Positions 16,227-24,884 of a stretch of DNA of 64,000 nucleotides are shown piece after piece; within the stretch, counting starts at the first letter, position 1, and every line of letters begins with the position of its first letter. The translations under genes were made by a program, and so were the position numbers. The stretch lies in contig CAZCVP010000010.1 of assembly GCA_964501915.1 (NCBI GenBank), positions 1 through 64,000 of the forward strand. Direction: 5' to 3'. The notes beneath the pieces were generated by a model, which did no database searches, was not told the DNA's origin, and saw nothing but the letters and a program-made list of their open reading frames with translations. This stretch comes from CAYFPX01 sp964501915 (lineage in GTDB: Bacteria; Myxococcota_A; UBA796; CAJQPC01).

Positions 16227-18320
16227 ATGGCTAAGGCGTTCGCCTCCGAGAACATCCGCAACATCGCACTGGTTGGCCACGGGTCCTGCGGGAAGACCTG
16301 CCTGGGCGAGGCGATGCTGTTCAACAGCGGCGCCACGACCCGGCTCGGCGTGACGGTCGAGCAGACCTCCGTGCTCGACTTCGAGCCCGAAGAGCACAAG
16401 CGGGCCGGCTCCATCGCCACCTCGCTGGCCTGGTTGGAGCACGGCGGCGTCAAGATCAACGTGCTGGACACCCCCGGTGACGGCAACTTCGTCTACGACA
16501 CCTTCGCCGCCATGTACGGCGCCGATGCCGCGGTGGTCGTGATCTCCGCGCCGGACGGCGTCGAGGTGCAGACCGAGCGGGTCTTCCACAAGGCCGTCGA
16601 GCTGGGGCTTCCTCGGGTCATCGTGGTCAACAAGATGGATCGCGAGCGGGCCGATGCCGACACCGTGCTGGCCGACATCGCCGAGAGCCTCAACATCGAG
16701 CCGGCGCCGCTACAGGTGCCGATCGGCGAGGAACACGACTTCAAGGGTGTCGTGTCGCTGCTCCAGATGAAGGCCCTGGTCTACGCCACCGACGGCAGCG
16801 GCAGCTTCGAGAAGATCGACATCCCCGCGGACCTCCAGGACGAGGTCGATGACGCCTGGGAGAAGCTGGTGGAGACCGTCGCCAGCACCGACGACGACCT
16901 GCTCGAGCAGTACCTCGAGACCTTCGAGCTCACCGGTGAGCAGGTCCAGGCGGCTCTGAAGGCGGCGGTCATGAAGGGCGAGCTGGTGCCCGTCATCTTC
17001 ACCTCGGCCTCCCACAACGTGGCCGTGCAGGCCCTGGTGGACCTCGCGTCCTGGGCCCTGCCCTCACCGCTCGATCGCCCGGCCCCCACGGCCTTCGACG
17101 CCGACGGCAACGAGGTCGAGGTGGCGACGGGCCCCGACGCCCCCTTCAGCGCCCAGGTCATCCACACCTTCATCGACGAGTTCTCCGGCAAGCAGACCAT
17201 CTTCCGCATCTTCGGTGGCACGCCGCCGGCCGACGGCCTGGTGCAGAACACCACCAAGGACGAGAGCGAGCGGCTCGGCAGCCTCTACAACCTCCGCGGC
17301 AATACCCGCGAGACCGTGGACGGCGTCTGTGGCGACATCATGTCGGTGGCCAAGCTCAAGCACACCCGGACCAACGACACGCTGACCGCGCCCGGTCAGG
17401 CCTTCACCTTCGCCCACGTCGAGTACCCGCCGCCGATGATGTCCTACACCATCCGGGCCACCTCCAAGGGCGGTGAGGACAAGATCAAGCAGGCTGTGGA
17501 GCGCCTCATCGAAGAGGACCCCACGATCACCACCTCCTACGACGAGCTCTCCCACCAGCTCGTGCTCAACGGCATGGGCCAGGCCCACCTGGACATGGCG
17601 GTGGCCCGCATGATCCGCAAGTCCAAGGTCCAGGTGGCCACGGACCTGCCGCTGGTGCCCTACCGCGAGACCATCAAGCGTCGGGTCAACCACGTCGAAG
17701 GCAAGCACAAGAAGCAGACCGGCGGCGCTGGCCAGTTCGGTGTCTGCTACATCGATGTCGAGCCCCTGCCGTCCGGTGGTGGCTTCGAGTTCGTGGACAA
17801 GATCTTCGGCGGCTCGATCCCGCGCCAGTTCATCCCCTCCGTCGAGAAGGGGCTGGCGAAGTGCATGAAGAACGGGGCTTTGGCCGGCTACCCGGTGGTC
17901 GACATCCGGGTCACCCTGACCGACGGCAAGTACCACCCGGTCGACTCCAAGGACGTCGCGTTCCAGCTCGCCGGCTCCAAGGGGCTGAAGGCGGCGATGA
18001 ACGAGTCCGGCATGAAGCTGCTCGAGCCGATCTACAAGATGGAGATCGTGGTCCCGACCGACAACATGGGCGACGTGATGGGGGACATCACCAGTCGCCG
18101 CGGCCGCGTGATGGGCATGAACCCCCGCGGCAAGAACACGGTGATCGAGGCGACCGCGCCGCTGTCCGAGATCCGTCGCTATGCGCCGGACCTGCGCTCG
18201 ATGACCGGTGGCAAGGGCACCTTCACGATGCACTTCGAGGCCTATGAAGAGGTCCCGACGAACCTGGTGACGAACGTGGTGGCGTCGTCGCCGTTCAGGC
18301 AGGGGTCGAGCGACGACTAG
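16227..18320 (+). CDS. Elongation factor G-like GTPase (EF-G2 type) lacking the catalytic His
   Basis: 697 residues in the EF-G domain order (GTP-binding; domain II; III; IV with the loop region; V with a C-terminal FEAYEEVP). The P-loop is GHGSCGKT (17-24) instead of the canonical AHIDAGKT. The G3 motif is DTPGDG (81-86): the position of the catalytic His in DTPGHVDF is Asp85. NKMD (135-138) is intact. These changes are typical of EF-G paralogues that bind GTP but hydrolyse it poorly, so it is unlikely to be the main translocase; a stress, recycling or ribosome-release role is possible. The main fusA normally sits in the str operon, absent here. SD TGGAG precedes the ATG. Confidence 0.85.
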   Translation: MAKAFASENIRNIALVGHGSCGKTCLGEAMLFNSGATTRLGVTVEQTSVLDFEPEEHKRAGSIATSLAWLEHGGVKINVLDTPGDGNFVYDTFAAMYGADAAVVVISAPDGVEVQTERVFHKAVELGLPRVIVVNKMDRERADADTVLADIAESLNIEPAPLQVPIGEEHDFKGVVSLLQMKALVYATDGSGSFEKIDIPADLQDEVDDAWEKLVETVASTDDDLLEQYLETFELTGEQVQAALKAAVMKGELVPVIFTSASHNVAVQALVDLASWALPSPLDRPAPTAFDADGNEVEVATGPDAPFSAQVIHTFIDEFSGKQTIFRIFGGTPPADGLVQNTTKDESERLGSLYNLRGNTRETVDGVCGDIMSVAKLKHTRTNDTLTAPGQAFTFAHVEYPPPMMSYTIRATSKGGEDKIKQAVERLIEEDPTITTSYDELSHQLVLNGMGQAHLDMAVARMIRKSKVQVATDLPLVPYRETIKRRVNHVEGKHKKQTGGAGQFGVCYIDVEPLPSGGGFEFVDKIFGGSIPRQFIPSVEKGLAKCMKNGALAGYPVVDIRVTLTDGKYHPVDSKDVAFQLAGSKGLKAAMNESGMKLLEPIYKMEIVVPTDNMGDVMGDITSRRGRVMGMNPRGKNTVIEATAPLSEIRRYAPDLRSMTGGKGTFTMHFEAYEEVPTNLVTNVVASSPFRQGSSDD

Positions 18321-18336
18321 GAGGAGACCGTGACCG

Positions 18337-19587
18337 ATGGCTGAGATCCCCTGGGAGCGACTCGGCATCCCCCGGCAGCACCGCACCGTGTGCACCCCCG
18401 AGGCACCGGAGAAGGCGCGGCTCGCCGCGGCCCGCGGCCTGTTGCCCGTGGCGCCCAGGGTCCAGATCGGCATGCTCTACGTGTTGCTCGGCGACCCCAG
18501 CACCGAGGTCCGCGCCGCCGCCGCCCAGTCCCTGGAGGAGATGGCCACGCAGACGCTGATCGACGCCATCGGGCAGCGCACGCATCCCAAGATCCTCGAG
18601 TACCTGGCCGAGATCCGCGTCGAGCAGCAGGACCTCATGGAGCGGATCTTCGAGATCCGCAACGCCAACGACCGGACCATCCTGCGCATCGCCGACCACG
18701 CCGAGTTGGCGCTCATCGAGGTGATCAGCCGCAACCAGGAGCGGCTGCTGCTGACGCCGCGGGTCTACCTGCACCTCAAGCGCAACCCGCACTGCAGCCC
18801 TGCCCAGGTCGACAAGATGGCGGCGTTCCTGCGCATGCAGCGGGCCCTGCCAGAGGAGCTCGCCGAGGCACCACCGCCGAAGCCGCCGCCGGCCCCGGAG
18901 CCGGTCCGCGCCTCGGCCATGGAAGAGGTCGAGGCCGCCCTGCTCGGCAAGGTGTCGCCCAGCACCTACCTCGACGACAGCGCCATGGACGACCTGGAGA
19001 TGTTCGACCTCGGACCGGACCTCGACCCCGAGGACGACGGCGGTATCGCGGGCGCACAGGAGGTCGGTGTGCCCGGCTTCAGCTTCGACTTCGAAGACGA
19101 CGCCAACGACTTCGGCTGGGAGATGCTCGAAGAGGGCGGAGGCCAGTCGGACGACGACGAAGACGAGTTCATGAACTTGGAGAAGCGGATCCAGAAGCTC
19201 CAGGTCGGCAAGAAGATCAAGCTCGCCTACCTGGGCAATGGCGAGGCCAGGAGGCTCCTCATCCGGGACCGGAACAAGATGGTGGCCTGCGCGGTGGTCA
19301 AGTCCGGCCGCATGAACGAGCGGGAGGTGGAGACCGCGGCGGGCAACCGGAACCTCGACACGGAGGTCATCCGCGAGATGTGCCGCAACCGGGACTACAT
19401 GCGCAAGTACCGGGTGAAGATGCTGCTGGCGAACAACCCCAAGACGCCGGTCTCGGTCGCCACGGGCCTGCTGAAGTTCATGCAGGCCAAGGACCTCAAG
19501 GACCTCTCGCACAACAAGAACATCAGCTCCGTCATCCAGACGCAGGCCAAGCGCCTGGTCGCCATGAAGAAGAAGAAGGGCAAGTGA
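18337..19587 (+). CDS. Conserved-looking protein with HEAT-like helical repeats and acidic linker
   Basis: 416 residues. The N-terminal ~170 residues are amphipathic helices typical of HEAT-type solenoids (LLGDPSTEVRAAAAQSLEEM). A Pro-rich stretch (PPPKPPPAPEP, about 182-192) and a very acidic linker (about 205-275, with DLDPEDD and QSDDDEDEF) lead to a second helical part (VEKLINDEEI-like pattern, here DLKDLSHNKNISS) and a basic tail (AMKKKKGK). There is no signal peptide or catalytic motif. It follows the EF-G paralogue by 16 bases with GGAGGAG as the ribosome binding site, so the two may work together. Function unknown. Confidence 0.7.
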   Translation: MAEIPWERLGIPRQHRTVCTPEAPEKARLAAARGLLPVAPRVQIGMLYVLLGDPSTEVRAAAAQSLEEMATQTLIDAIGQRTHPKILEYLAEIRVEQQDLMERIFEIRNANDRTILRIADHAELALIEVISRNQERLLLTPRVYLHLKRNPHCSPAQVDKMAAFLRMQRALPEELAEAPPPKPPPAPEPVRASAMEEVEAALLGKVSPSTYLDDSAMDDLEMFDLGPDLDPEDDGGIAGAQEVGVPGFSFDFEDDANDFGWEMLEEGGGQSDDDEDEFMNLEKRIQKLQVGKKIKLAYLGNGEARRLLIRDRNKMVACAVVKSGRMNEREVETAAGNRNLDTEVIREMCRNRDYMRKYRVKMLLANNPKTPVSVATGLLKFMQAKDLKDLSHNKNISSVIQTQAKRLVAMKKKKGK

Positions 19588-19608
19588 CCGCGGGCCACCG
19601 CCCGGTCA
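19585..19608. terminator. Bidirectional hairpin between convergent genes
   Basis: TGACC...GGTCA (outer five pairs) and GGGC-CACC-GCCC (inner) form a stem with a two-base bulge. It starts at the stop codon of the plus-strand gene and ends just before the ald stop, so it could serve both transcripts. Confidence 0.5.
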
Positions 19609-19609
19609 C

Positions 19610-20713
19610 TCACTCCCAGGCGTGGAGCGGGTAGCCCAGGTCGTCGGCGACCGGCGCATAGGTCACCTCCCCGTCGAGCACGTTCAGCCCCTTCGCCAGC
19701 GCCGGATCGCTCCGAAGCGCCTCCTCCCAGCCCATCTTCGCGATGCGGAGGCCGTAGGGGATGGTGGCGTTGTTCAGCGCGAAGGTGCTGGTGCGGGCCA
19801 CGGCGCCGGGCATGTTGGCCACGGCGTAGTGCACAACGCCATCGACCAGGTAGGTCGGCTCGGCGTGGGTGGTGGCGCGGGTGGTCTCCACGCAGCCCCC
19901 CTGGTCCACGGCGACGTCGACGATCGCGGCCCCGGGCTTCATCAGGGACAGCATGTCCCGGGTCACGAGATGGGGCGCCTTGGCGCCGGCGATGAGCACC
20001 GCACCCACGACGAGGTCCGACTCGCCCAGGGCCCGCTCGATGTTGTAGGGGTTGGACATCAGCGTCTTGATGCGACCGTGGTAGACGTCGTCGAACCAGC
20101 GCAGCCGGTCCAGGTCGATGTCGAGCAGGGTCACGTCGGCGCCGAGGCCGACGGCCATCTTGGCCGCGTTCAGGCCCACGGTGCCACCGCCGATGATGGC
20201 CACCCGTCCGGGCTCCACGCCGGGCACGCCGCCCAGCAGCACGCCGCGACCGCCGTGGTGCTTCTCCAGGGCCATGGCGCCGGCCTGGATCGAGAGGCGT
20301 CCCGCCACCTCGGACATCGGCACCAGCAACGGCAGGCTGCCGCGTTCGGTCTCCACCGTCTCGTAGGCGATGCCCACGACGCCCGCCGCGAGCAGGGCTT
20401 CGGTCTGGGTGGGGTCGGGGGCGAGGTGGAGGTAGGTGTAGAGCACCTGGCCCCGCCGCAGCAGGGGGTACTCGGGAGCGAGGGGCTCCTTGACCTTCCA
20501 GATCATCTCGGCGCGGCCATAGACCTCTTCCGCCGTGGGCACGATCTCGGCGCCGACCCGGATGTACTCGTCGTCGGGCAGGCCGCTGCCGGCTCCGGCA
20601 CCCTGCTGGACGAGCACCTTGTGCCCGCCCTGCACCAGCGCCTTCACGCCGCTGGGAATGAGCCCGACCCGGTTCTCCTGGGGCTTGATCTCCTCGGGGA
20701 CACCAACGATCAC
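19610..20713 (-). CDS. ald: Alanine dehydrogenase
   Basis: 367 residues, normal length. It begins MIVGVPEEIKPQENRVGL, the classic N-terminus with the pyruvate-binding Arg15 and a Lys at about 75 (IWKVKEP). The catalytic His is in YLHLAP (about 94-96), and the Rossmann NAD-binding motif is GGGTVGLNAAKMAVGLG (about 173-189), followed by the acidic LLDIDLDRL. The enzyme interconverts L-alanine and pyruvate plus ammonia with NAD. GTG start 20713 has AGGAGG six bases upstream. It is divergent from phoH and convergent with the HEAT-like gene, so it is a single-gene transcript. Confidence 0.95.
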   Translation of the reverse strand: MIVGVPEEIKPQENRVGLIPSGVKALVQGGHKVLVQQGAGAGSGLPDDEYIRVGAEIVPTAEEVYGRAEMIWKVKEPLAPEYPLLRRGQVLYTYLHLAPDPTQTEALLAAGVVGIAYETVETERGSLPLLVPMSEVAGRLSIQAGAMALEKHHGGRGVLLGGVPGVEPGRVAIIGGGTVGLNAAKMAVGLGADVTLLDIDLDRLRWFDDVYHGRIKTLMSNPYNIERALGESDLVVGAVLIAGAKAPHLVTRDMLSLMKPGAAIVDVAVDQGGCVETTRATTHAEPTYLVDGVVHYAVANMPGAVARTSTFALNNATIPYGLRIAKMGWEEALRSDPALAKGLNVLDGEVTYAPVADDLGYPLHAWE

Positions 20714-20794
20714 GACGGACCTCCTGGTCGCGGGCTGTTGTCGGCAGTGGGTCGCCGACCGCGCCCTTAACCGGGGCCATGGGCCCTGGCGGGC

Positions 20795-20800
20795 TATACT
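20795..20800 (+). promoter_or_regulatory. Candidate -10 box (TATACT) for phoH-pgpH-ybeY
   Basis: TATACT in the ald-phoH divergent region, about 40 bases before the phoH coding start. No good -35 is found at 17 bases, so confidence rests on the -10 and the position alone. Confidence 0.35.
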
Positions 20801-20829
20801 GGCTGCGGACCGTCAGGGCAGAGCCGGAC

Positions 20830-20835
20830 AGGGAG
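20830..20835 (+). promoter_or_regulatory. Shine-Dalgarno (AGGGAG) before an AUC codon of phoH
   Basis: AGGGAG five bases before ATC 20841. The nearest canonical codons downstream (TTG 20862, GTG 20871) have no such site, so this decides the start proposed for phoH. Confidence 0.4.
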
Positions 20836-20840
20836 AGCCC

Positions 20841-21857
20841 ATCGAGACCCCGACCGCTCCCTTGCGCAGCGTGGAGCTGACGCTCTCTGACGCCGAGCAG
20901 CTCCGAGAGGTGGCCGGCGAGCTGGCGCAGCACTTCAAGCTCATCGGCCGTGCGCTGTCCGTGCGGGTCGACCAGCGGGGCGGACAGGTCACGGTGGGTG
21001 GCGACGACGGCTCCGTGGTGCTCGCGGCCCGGCTGATCGAGGAGCTCTACGACCTGGCGGGGACCGGGTTCCGGCTCCACCCGACCGTCGTCTCCCACGC
21101 CTGCCGGCTCGTGAGCCAGGATCCCGAGGCCCGGATCAAGGACTTCTTCAGCGACGTCGTGTTCGTGGGGCGCCGCAAGAAGGCCATCTTCCCGCGGTCG
21201 ATCAACCAGCGTCGCTACGTGGACACCATCCGCACCCACGACGTGGTCTTCGGCCTCGGACCGGCCGGCACGGGCAAGACGTACCTGGCCGTGGCCATGG
21301 CGCTCTCGGCCCTGATGCGGGACCAGGTGAGCCGGATCATCCTCTGCCGGCCGGCGGTCGAGGCAGGGGAGAAGCTCGGTTTTCTGCCGGGGGACATGGT
21401 GGAGAAGATCAACCCCTACCTGCGCCCCCTCTACGACGCCCTGCACGACATGGTCGACTACGACCGCGTGACCCGGCTGCTGGACCGGGCGGTGATCGAG
21501 ATCGCGCCCCTGGCCTTCATGCGGGGGCGGACCCTGTCCGATGCCTTCGTCATCCTCGACGAGGCCCAGAACTCCACCAAGGAGCAGATGAAGATGTTCC
21601 TGACCCGGCTCGGCACGGGCTCCCAGGCCGTCATCACCGGCGACCCCAGCCAGGTGGACCTGCCCCGGGGAGTCCGCTCGGGGCTGGCCCACGCCTCATG
21701 GGTGCTGCGCGACGTGCCGGGCATCGGCTTCACCCGCTTCAATTCGGGCGACGTCGTGCGCCACGGACTGGTCTCCCGGATCATCGAGGCGTATGATCGG
21801 GCCGACCGTCGCGACATCACACGCTCGGCCCATCCTGTGGCAGGAGGTGAGGAATAG
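20841..21857 (+). CDS. phoH: PhoH-like ATPase (YbeZ/PhoL family)
   Basis: About 338 residues. A short N-terminal RNA-binding-like domain (LRSVELTLSDAEQLREVAG) is followed by the PhoH ATPase core: Walker A GPAGTGKTYLAVAMAL, IILCRPAVEAGEKLGFLPGDM, Walker B-type VILDEAQNST, then TRLGTGSQAVITGDPSQVDLP. PhoH proteins partner with YbeY in ribosome maturation or RNA metabolism, and ybeY is indeed two genes downstream. The start is uncertain: ATC 20841 has the only good ribosome binding site; TTG 20862 would begin MRSVELTL. An upstream extension would run antisense through ald and is unlikely. Confidence 0.9.
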   Translation: METPTAPLRSVELTLSDAEQLREVAGELAQHFKLIGRALSVRVDQRGGQVTVGGDDGSVVLAARLIEELYDLAGTGFRLHPTVVSHACRLVSQDPEARIKDFFSDVVFVGRRKKAIFPRSINQRRYVDTIRTHDVVFGLGPAGTGKTYLAVAMALSALMRDQVSRIILCRPAVEAGEKLGFLPGDMVEKINPYLRPLYDALHDMVDYDRVTRLLDRAVIEIAPLAFMRGRTLSDAFVILDEAQNSTKEQMKMFLTRLGTGSQAVITGDPSQVDLPRGVRSGLAHASWVLRDVPGIGFTRFNSGDVVRHGLVSRIIEAYDRADRRDITRSAHPVAGGEE

Positions 21858-21865
21858 GGAGACGG

Positions 21866-24394
21866 TTGCCGCTCTTGCGACTCCCCGTCGAGGTCGAGAC
21901 CCTCCAGCGGCTCGGGCTGCTCGTCGCCCTGTGCGCGGTCTGCTCGCTGCTGTTGTCGGACTTCGTGCGCATTCCCGACATGAGCCTCGTGCCGGGACAG
22001 ATCGCCACCCGCACCATCCGAGCCCCCGTCGGCTACAGCTTCGAAGACGGGGAGGCCACCGACGCCGCCCGCGAGGAGGCCGCGGACAACGCGCCCCTGG
22101 TGTTCGACTTCGACGCCACCCGGGGCGCCAGCCTCCAGGCCCGGGTCACCAGTGCCTTCGAAGACGCCCGGCGGCTCTACGGCGAGGCCCGCCTCGACGC
22201 CCTCGCCCATGGTGAGCAGACCGTCGACCCGGCTGTGTTGGCGCAGATCGGACGGGACTTCCTGCGGTCGCTGAGCATGGACCTCGAGCCGGCCGAGGTG
22301 CAGATCATCGCCGAGAGCGGCTTCCCACGGCACCTCGAGACCATCGCCACCGACCTGCTCGGCCAGGCCATGCGGCGCTACATCGTCAGTGACCGGGCCG
22401 AGCTTCCGTCCGCCCGGGGCGTGATCACCGTGATCGAGCTGCTGCCGACGGGCCAGGCGGAGACCACGCTGACCGACTTCGAGCGCATCCACACCCTGGC
22501 CGAGGTGCGCCAGGGCATCACCCTGTCGGCGCTGGAGCGCTACGAGGACGAGGAGAACGCCGTGGGCGTGCGGGCGGCCGCACACATCGCCCGCTCCGGT
22601 GTGCGGTCGAACTTCTCGATCAACCAGCTCTTGAGCCGCGAGCGCCGGGCCGAGGCCCGCGCCCGGGTGGCCCCGGTCGTGATCAGCGTGAACCGGGGCT
22701 CCCCGATCGTGCAGAAGGGGGACCAGGTCACCAGCGACCAGGTCCGCAAGCTCGACGCACTCAAGGACCGCCACGCCCAGCGTGGTTTCTGGAGCGTCTA
22801 CGGCAGCCTCTTCCTGTTCGCGATGCTGCTCTTCGGCACGGTCTACCGCTTCGCCCAGAGCACGATCCGGAAGTTCGCCGACAATGCCCGGGAGCTCACC
22901 GCCCTGGCCGTGCTGGTGGCGCTGGCCCTGGGACTGTCGCGCCTCGTGGTGGAGATCTCCGGCGCCATGCCGGGGTTCGGGGCCGGTCGGGTGCCCCAGG
23001 AGTCCCTCTGGTACCTGGTGCCGGTCGCCGGCCTGGCCCTGACGGTGCGCATCCTGATGAACAGCGAGACCTCGCTGATCTTCGCGGTGGTCACGGCGGT
23101 GCTCTGCGGCCTGATGATGGACCAGCAGGCGCTCTACACGGTCTTCTTCGTGGTCAGCGCCATCACGGCGGCCGGGGCCATCGGCAGGCAGCGGGAGCGC
23201 AGGTCGATCCTGCGGGCGGGGGTCTACACGGGTCTGATCAACGCCGCCTTCGTGCTCCTGGTGGGCCTGGTCCAGATGCACCTCGCGGACCCGTCCATGG
23301 GGGGGGCGCGCCCGCTGTGGGACGCCGGCTTCGCCTTCACCTCGGGGCTCTTGTCCGCCTTCCTGGTGCTCTTCCTGGTCCCGATCTTCGAGAATTTCGG
23401 CTTCGTCACGGACCTGCAGCTCTTGGAGCTGGCCAACCTCAACCACCCGCTGCTGCGCAACCTGATGCTGCGGGCGCCCGGGACCTACCACCACTCGGTC
23501 ATGGTCGGTACCCTGGCGGAGGCCGCCGCCGAGGCGGTGGGCTGCAACGCCCTGCACGCCCGGGTCGCGGCCTACTTCCACGACATCGGCAAGGCGGTCA
23601 CGCCCCAGTACTTCGTGGAGAACCAGATCCCGGGCCAGAACCGCCACGACCGGCTCAGCCCCCACATGTCGGCTCGCATCATCCTGGACCACGTGCGCAA
23701 CGGGGCCGCGATCGCCCGGCGTCACAAGCTGCCCAAGCCGATCATCGACAACATCTGGATGCACCACGGCACGGGGCTGTTGCACTACTTCCTGCACAAG
23801 GCCCGCGAGCTGGACCCCGAGGTCAACCCCGACGACTTCCGCTACCCGGGCCCCCGTCCCGACACCCGCGAGGCGGGCATCGTCCACCTCGCGGACAAGG
23901 TCGAAGCGGCCTGTCGCAGCATCCAGCACCCGACCCCGGAGCGGGTGCGGAAGATGATCCAGCGGATCGTGAACTCGACACTGGCCGATGGTCAGCTCGA
24001 GCAGTGCCCGCTGACGGTGAAGGAGATCTACACCATCACCGGTGTCTTCCAGGACGTCATCCTGGCCATCCACCACCAGCGCATCGAGTACCCGGAGACC
24101 CGCGGGATCTCGTCGGGCGCCGAGGCCCGGGCCATCGCCAAGGCCGCCGTGGCCAACGGGGCCGACGCACCCAAGGAGGCGGTCATCACCCTGGAGATCG
24201 CGCCCGTGGAGGCCGCCCAGGTCAAGGAGCTCAAGGTCGAGGAAGAGGAGCCGGCGGAGGAGGTGGCCGCGGAGGAGGAGGACCTGCCGACCACGCGGGC
24301 GCCCTCCGACGAGACCTCGCGCATGGTGGACTACGAGTCCGCGGAGCTCTTGCCCGACAACCCCCTCGACGACGGCTGGTCGTCGAAGCCCTGA
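21866..24394 (+). CDS. 7TM-HD family phosphohydrolase (PgpH-type c-di-AMP phosphodiesterase-like)
   Basis: 842 residues. An N-terminal membrane anchor (about 13-30) leads to a large extracytoplasmic 7TMR-HDED domain (about 40-300, DQVRKLDALK at its end), then seven membrane segments (about 310-510) and a cytoplasmic HD domain. HD ligands are visible: His near 542 (TYHHSVMVGTLAEAAAEAV), His-Asp at 572-573 (AYFHDIGK), a later HHGTGL, and the terminal VHLADKVEAA. The acidic C-terminal tail (EEEEPAEEVAAEEED) is unusual. Relatives hydrolyse c-di-AMP, though many proteobacteria lack that messenger, so the substrate is open. TTG start 21866 has GGAG just upstream. It sits between phoH and ybeY, a very common arrangement. 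Confidence 0.85.
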   Translation: MPLLRLPVEVETLQRLGLLVALCAVCSLLLSDFVRIPDMSLVPGQIATRTIRAPVGYSFEDGEATDAAREEAADNAPLVFDFDATRGASLQARVTSAFEDARRLYGEARLDALAHGEQTVDPAVLAQIGRDFLRSLSMDLEPAEVQIIAESGFPRHLETIATDLLGQAMRRYIVSDRAELPSARGVITVIELLPTGQAETTLTDFERIHTLAEVRQGITLSALERYEDEENAVGVRAAAHIARSGVRSNFSINQLLSRERRAEARARVAPVVISVNRGSPIVQKGDQVTSDQVRKLDALKDRHAQRGFWSVYGSLFLFAMLLFGTVYRFAQSTIRKFADNARELTALAVLVALALGLSRLVVEISGAMPGFGAGRVPQESLWYLVPVAGLALTVRILMNSETSLIFAVVTAVLCGLMMDQQALYTVFFVVSAITAAGAIGRQRERRSILRAGVYTGLINAAFVLLVGLVQMHLADPSMGGARPLWDAGFAFTSGLLSAFLVLFLVPIFENFGFVTDLQLLELANLNHPLLRNLMLRAPGTYHHSVMVGTLAEAAAEAVGCNALHARVAAYFHDIGKAVTPQYFVENQIPGQNRHDRLSPHMSARIILDHVRNGAAIARRHKLPKPIIDNIWMHHGTGLLHYFLHKARELDPEVNPDDFRYPGPRPDTREAGIVHLADKVEAACRSIQHPTPERVRKMIQRIVNSTLADGQLEQCPLTVKEIYTITGVFQDVILAIHHQRIEYPETRGISSGAEARAIAKAAVANGADAPKEAVITLEIAPVEAAQVKELKVEEEEPAEEVAAEEEDLPTTRAPSDETSRMVDYESAELLPDNPLDDGWSSKP

Positions 24395-24396
24395 GC

Positions 24397-24849
24397 GTGG
24401 CGGTCGCCGTCGCCGTCGAGGGGCTCGAAGAGGCCCCGGTCGAGCAGGTGGCCGTCGATGCCGCGGCCCTGCTGACCGCCGCCCTGCCGGACGAGCCCGA
24501 CGCCGATCTCTCCCTCGTGCTCTGCGACGACGCCCACGTCCGCGAGCTGAACCGCACCTGGCGGGGCATCGACAGCGCCACCGACGTGCTGAGCTTCCCC
24601 CAGGACGACCCGGTGGTGCTGGGCGACCTGGTGATCTCGCTGGAGACGGCGGCCCGGCAGGGCGCCGAGCGGGGCTGGGACCTCGGCACCGAGGTGCGCG
24701 TCCTGCTGGTCCACGGCCTGCTCCACCTGCTCGGCTACGACCACGCGACGGGGCCGGCCGACTTCGCCGAGATGGCGGCCGCGGAGCGCGAGCTGCTGGA
24801 CCGGCTGGGGTGGACCGGAGAGGGGCTCGTCGAGCAGGCTGGCGGGTGA
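24397..24849 (+). CDS. ybeY: Endoribonuclease YbeY, 16S rRNA maturation factor
   Basis: 150 residues from GTG 24397, two bases after the upstream stop. The zinc site H106-x3-H110-x5-H116 (HGLLHLLGYDH) is intact, as is the RTWRGIDSATDVLSFP motif that precedes it. YbeY is a single-strand endoribonuclease needed for 16S rRNA 3' processing and ribosome quality control. Its order after phoH and the HD phosphohydrolase matches many genomes. Confidence 0.95.
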   Translation: MAVAVAVEGLEEAPVEQVAVDAAALLTAALPDEPDADLSLVLCDDAHVRELNRTWRGIDSATDVLSFPQDDPVVLGDLVISLETAARQGAERGWDLGTEVRVLLVHGLLHLLGYDHATGPADFAEMAAAERELLDRLGWTGEGLVEQAGG

Positions 24850-24884
24850 GGGGATAGCAGGGGCGCTGCACCGCAGGAGCCGTC

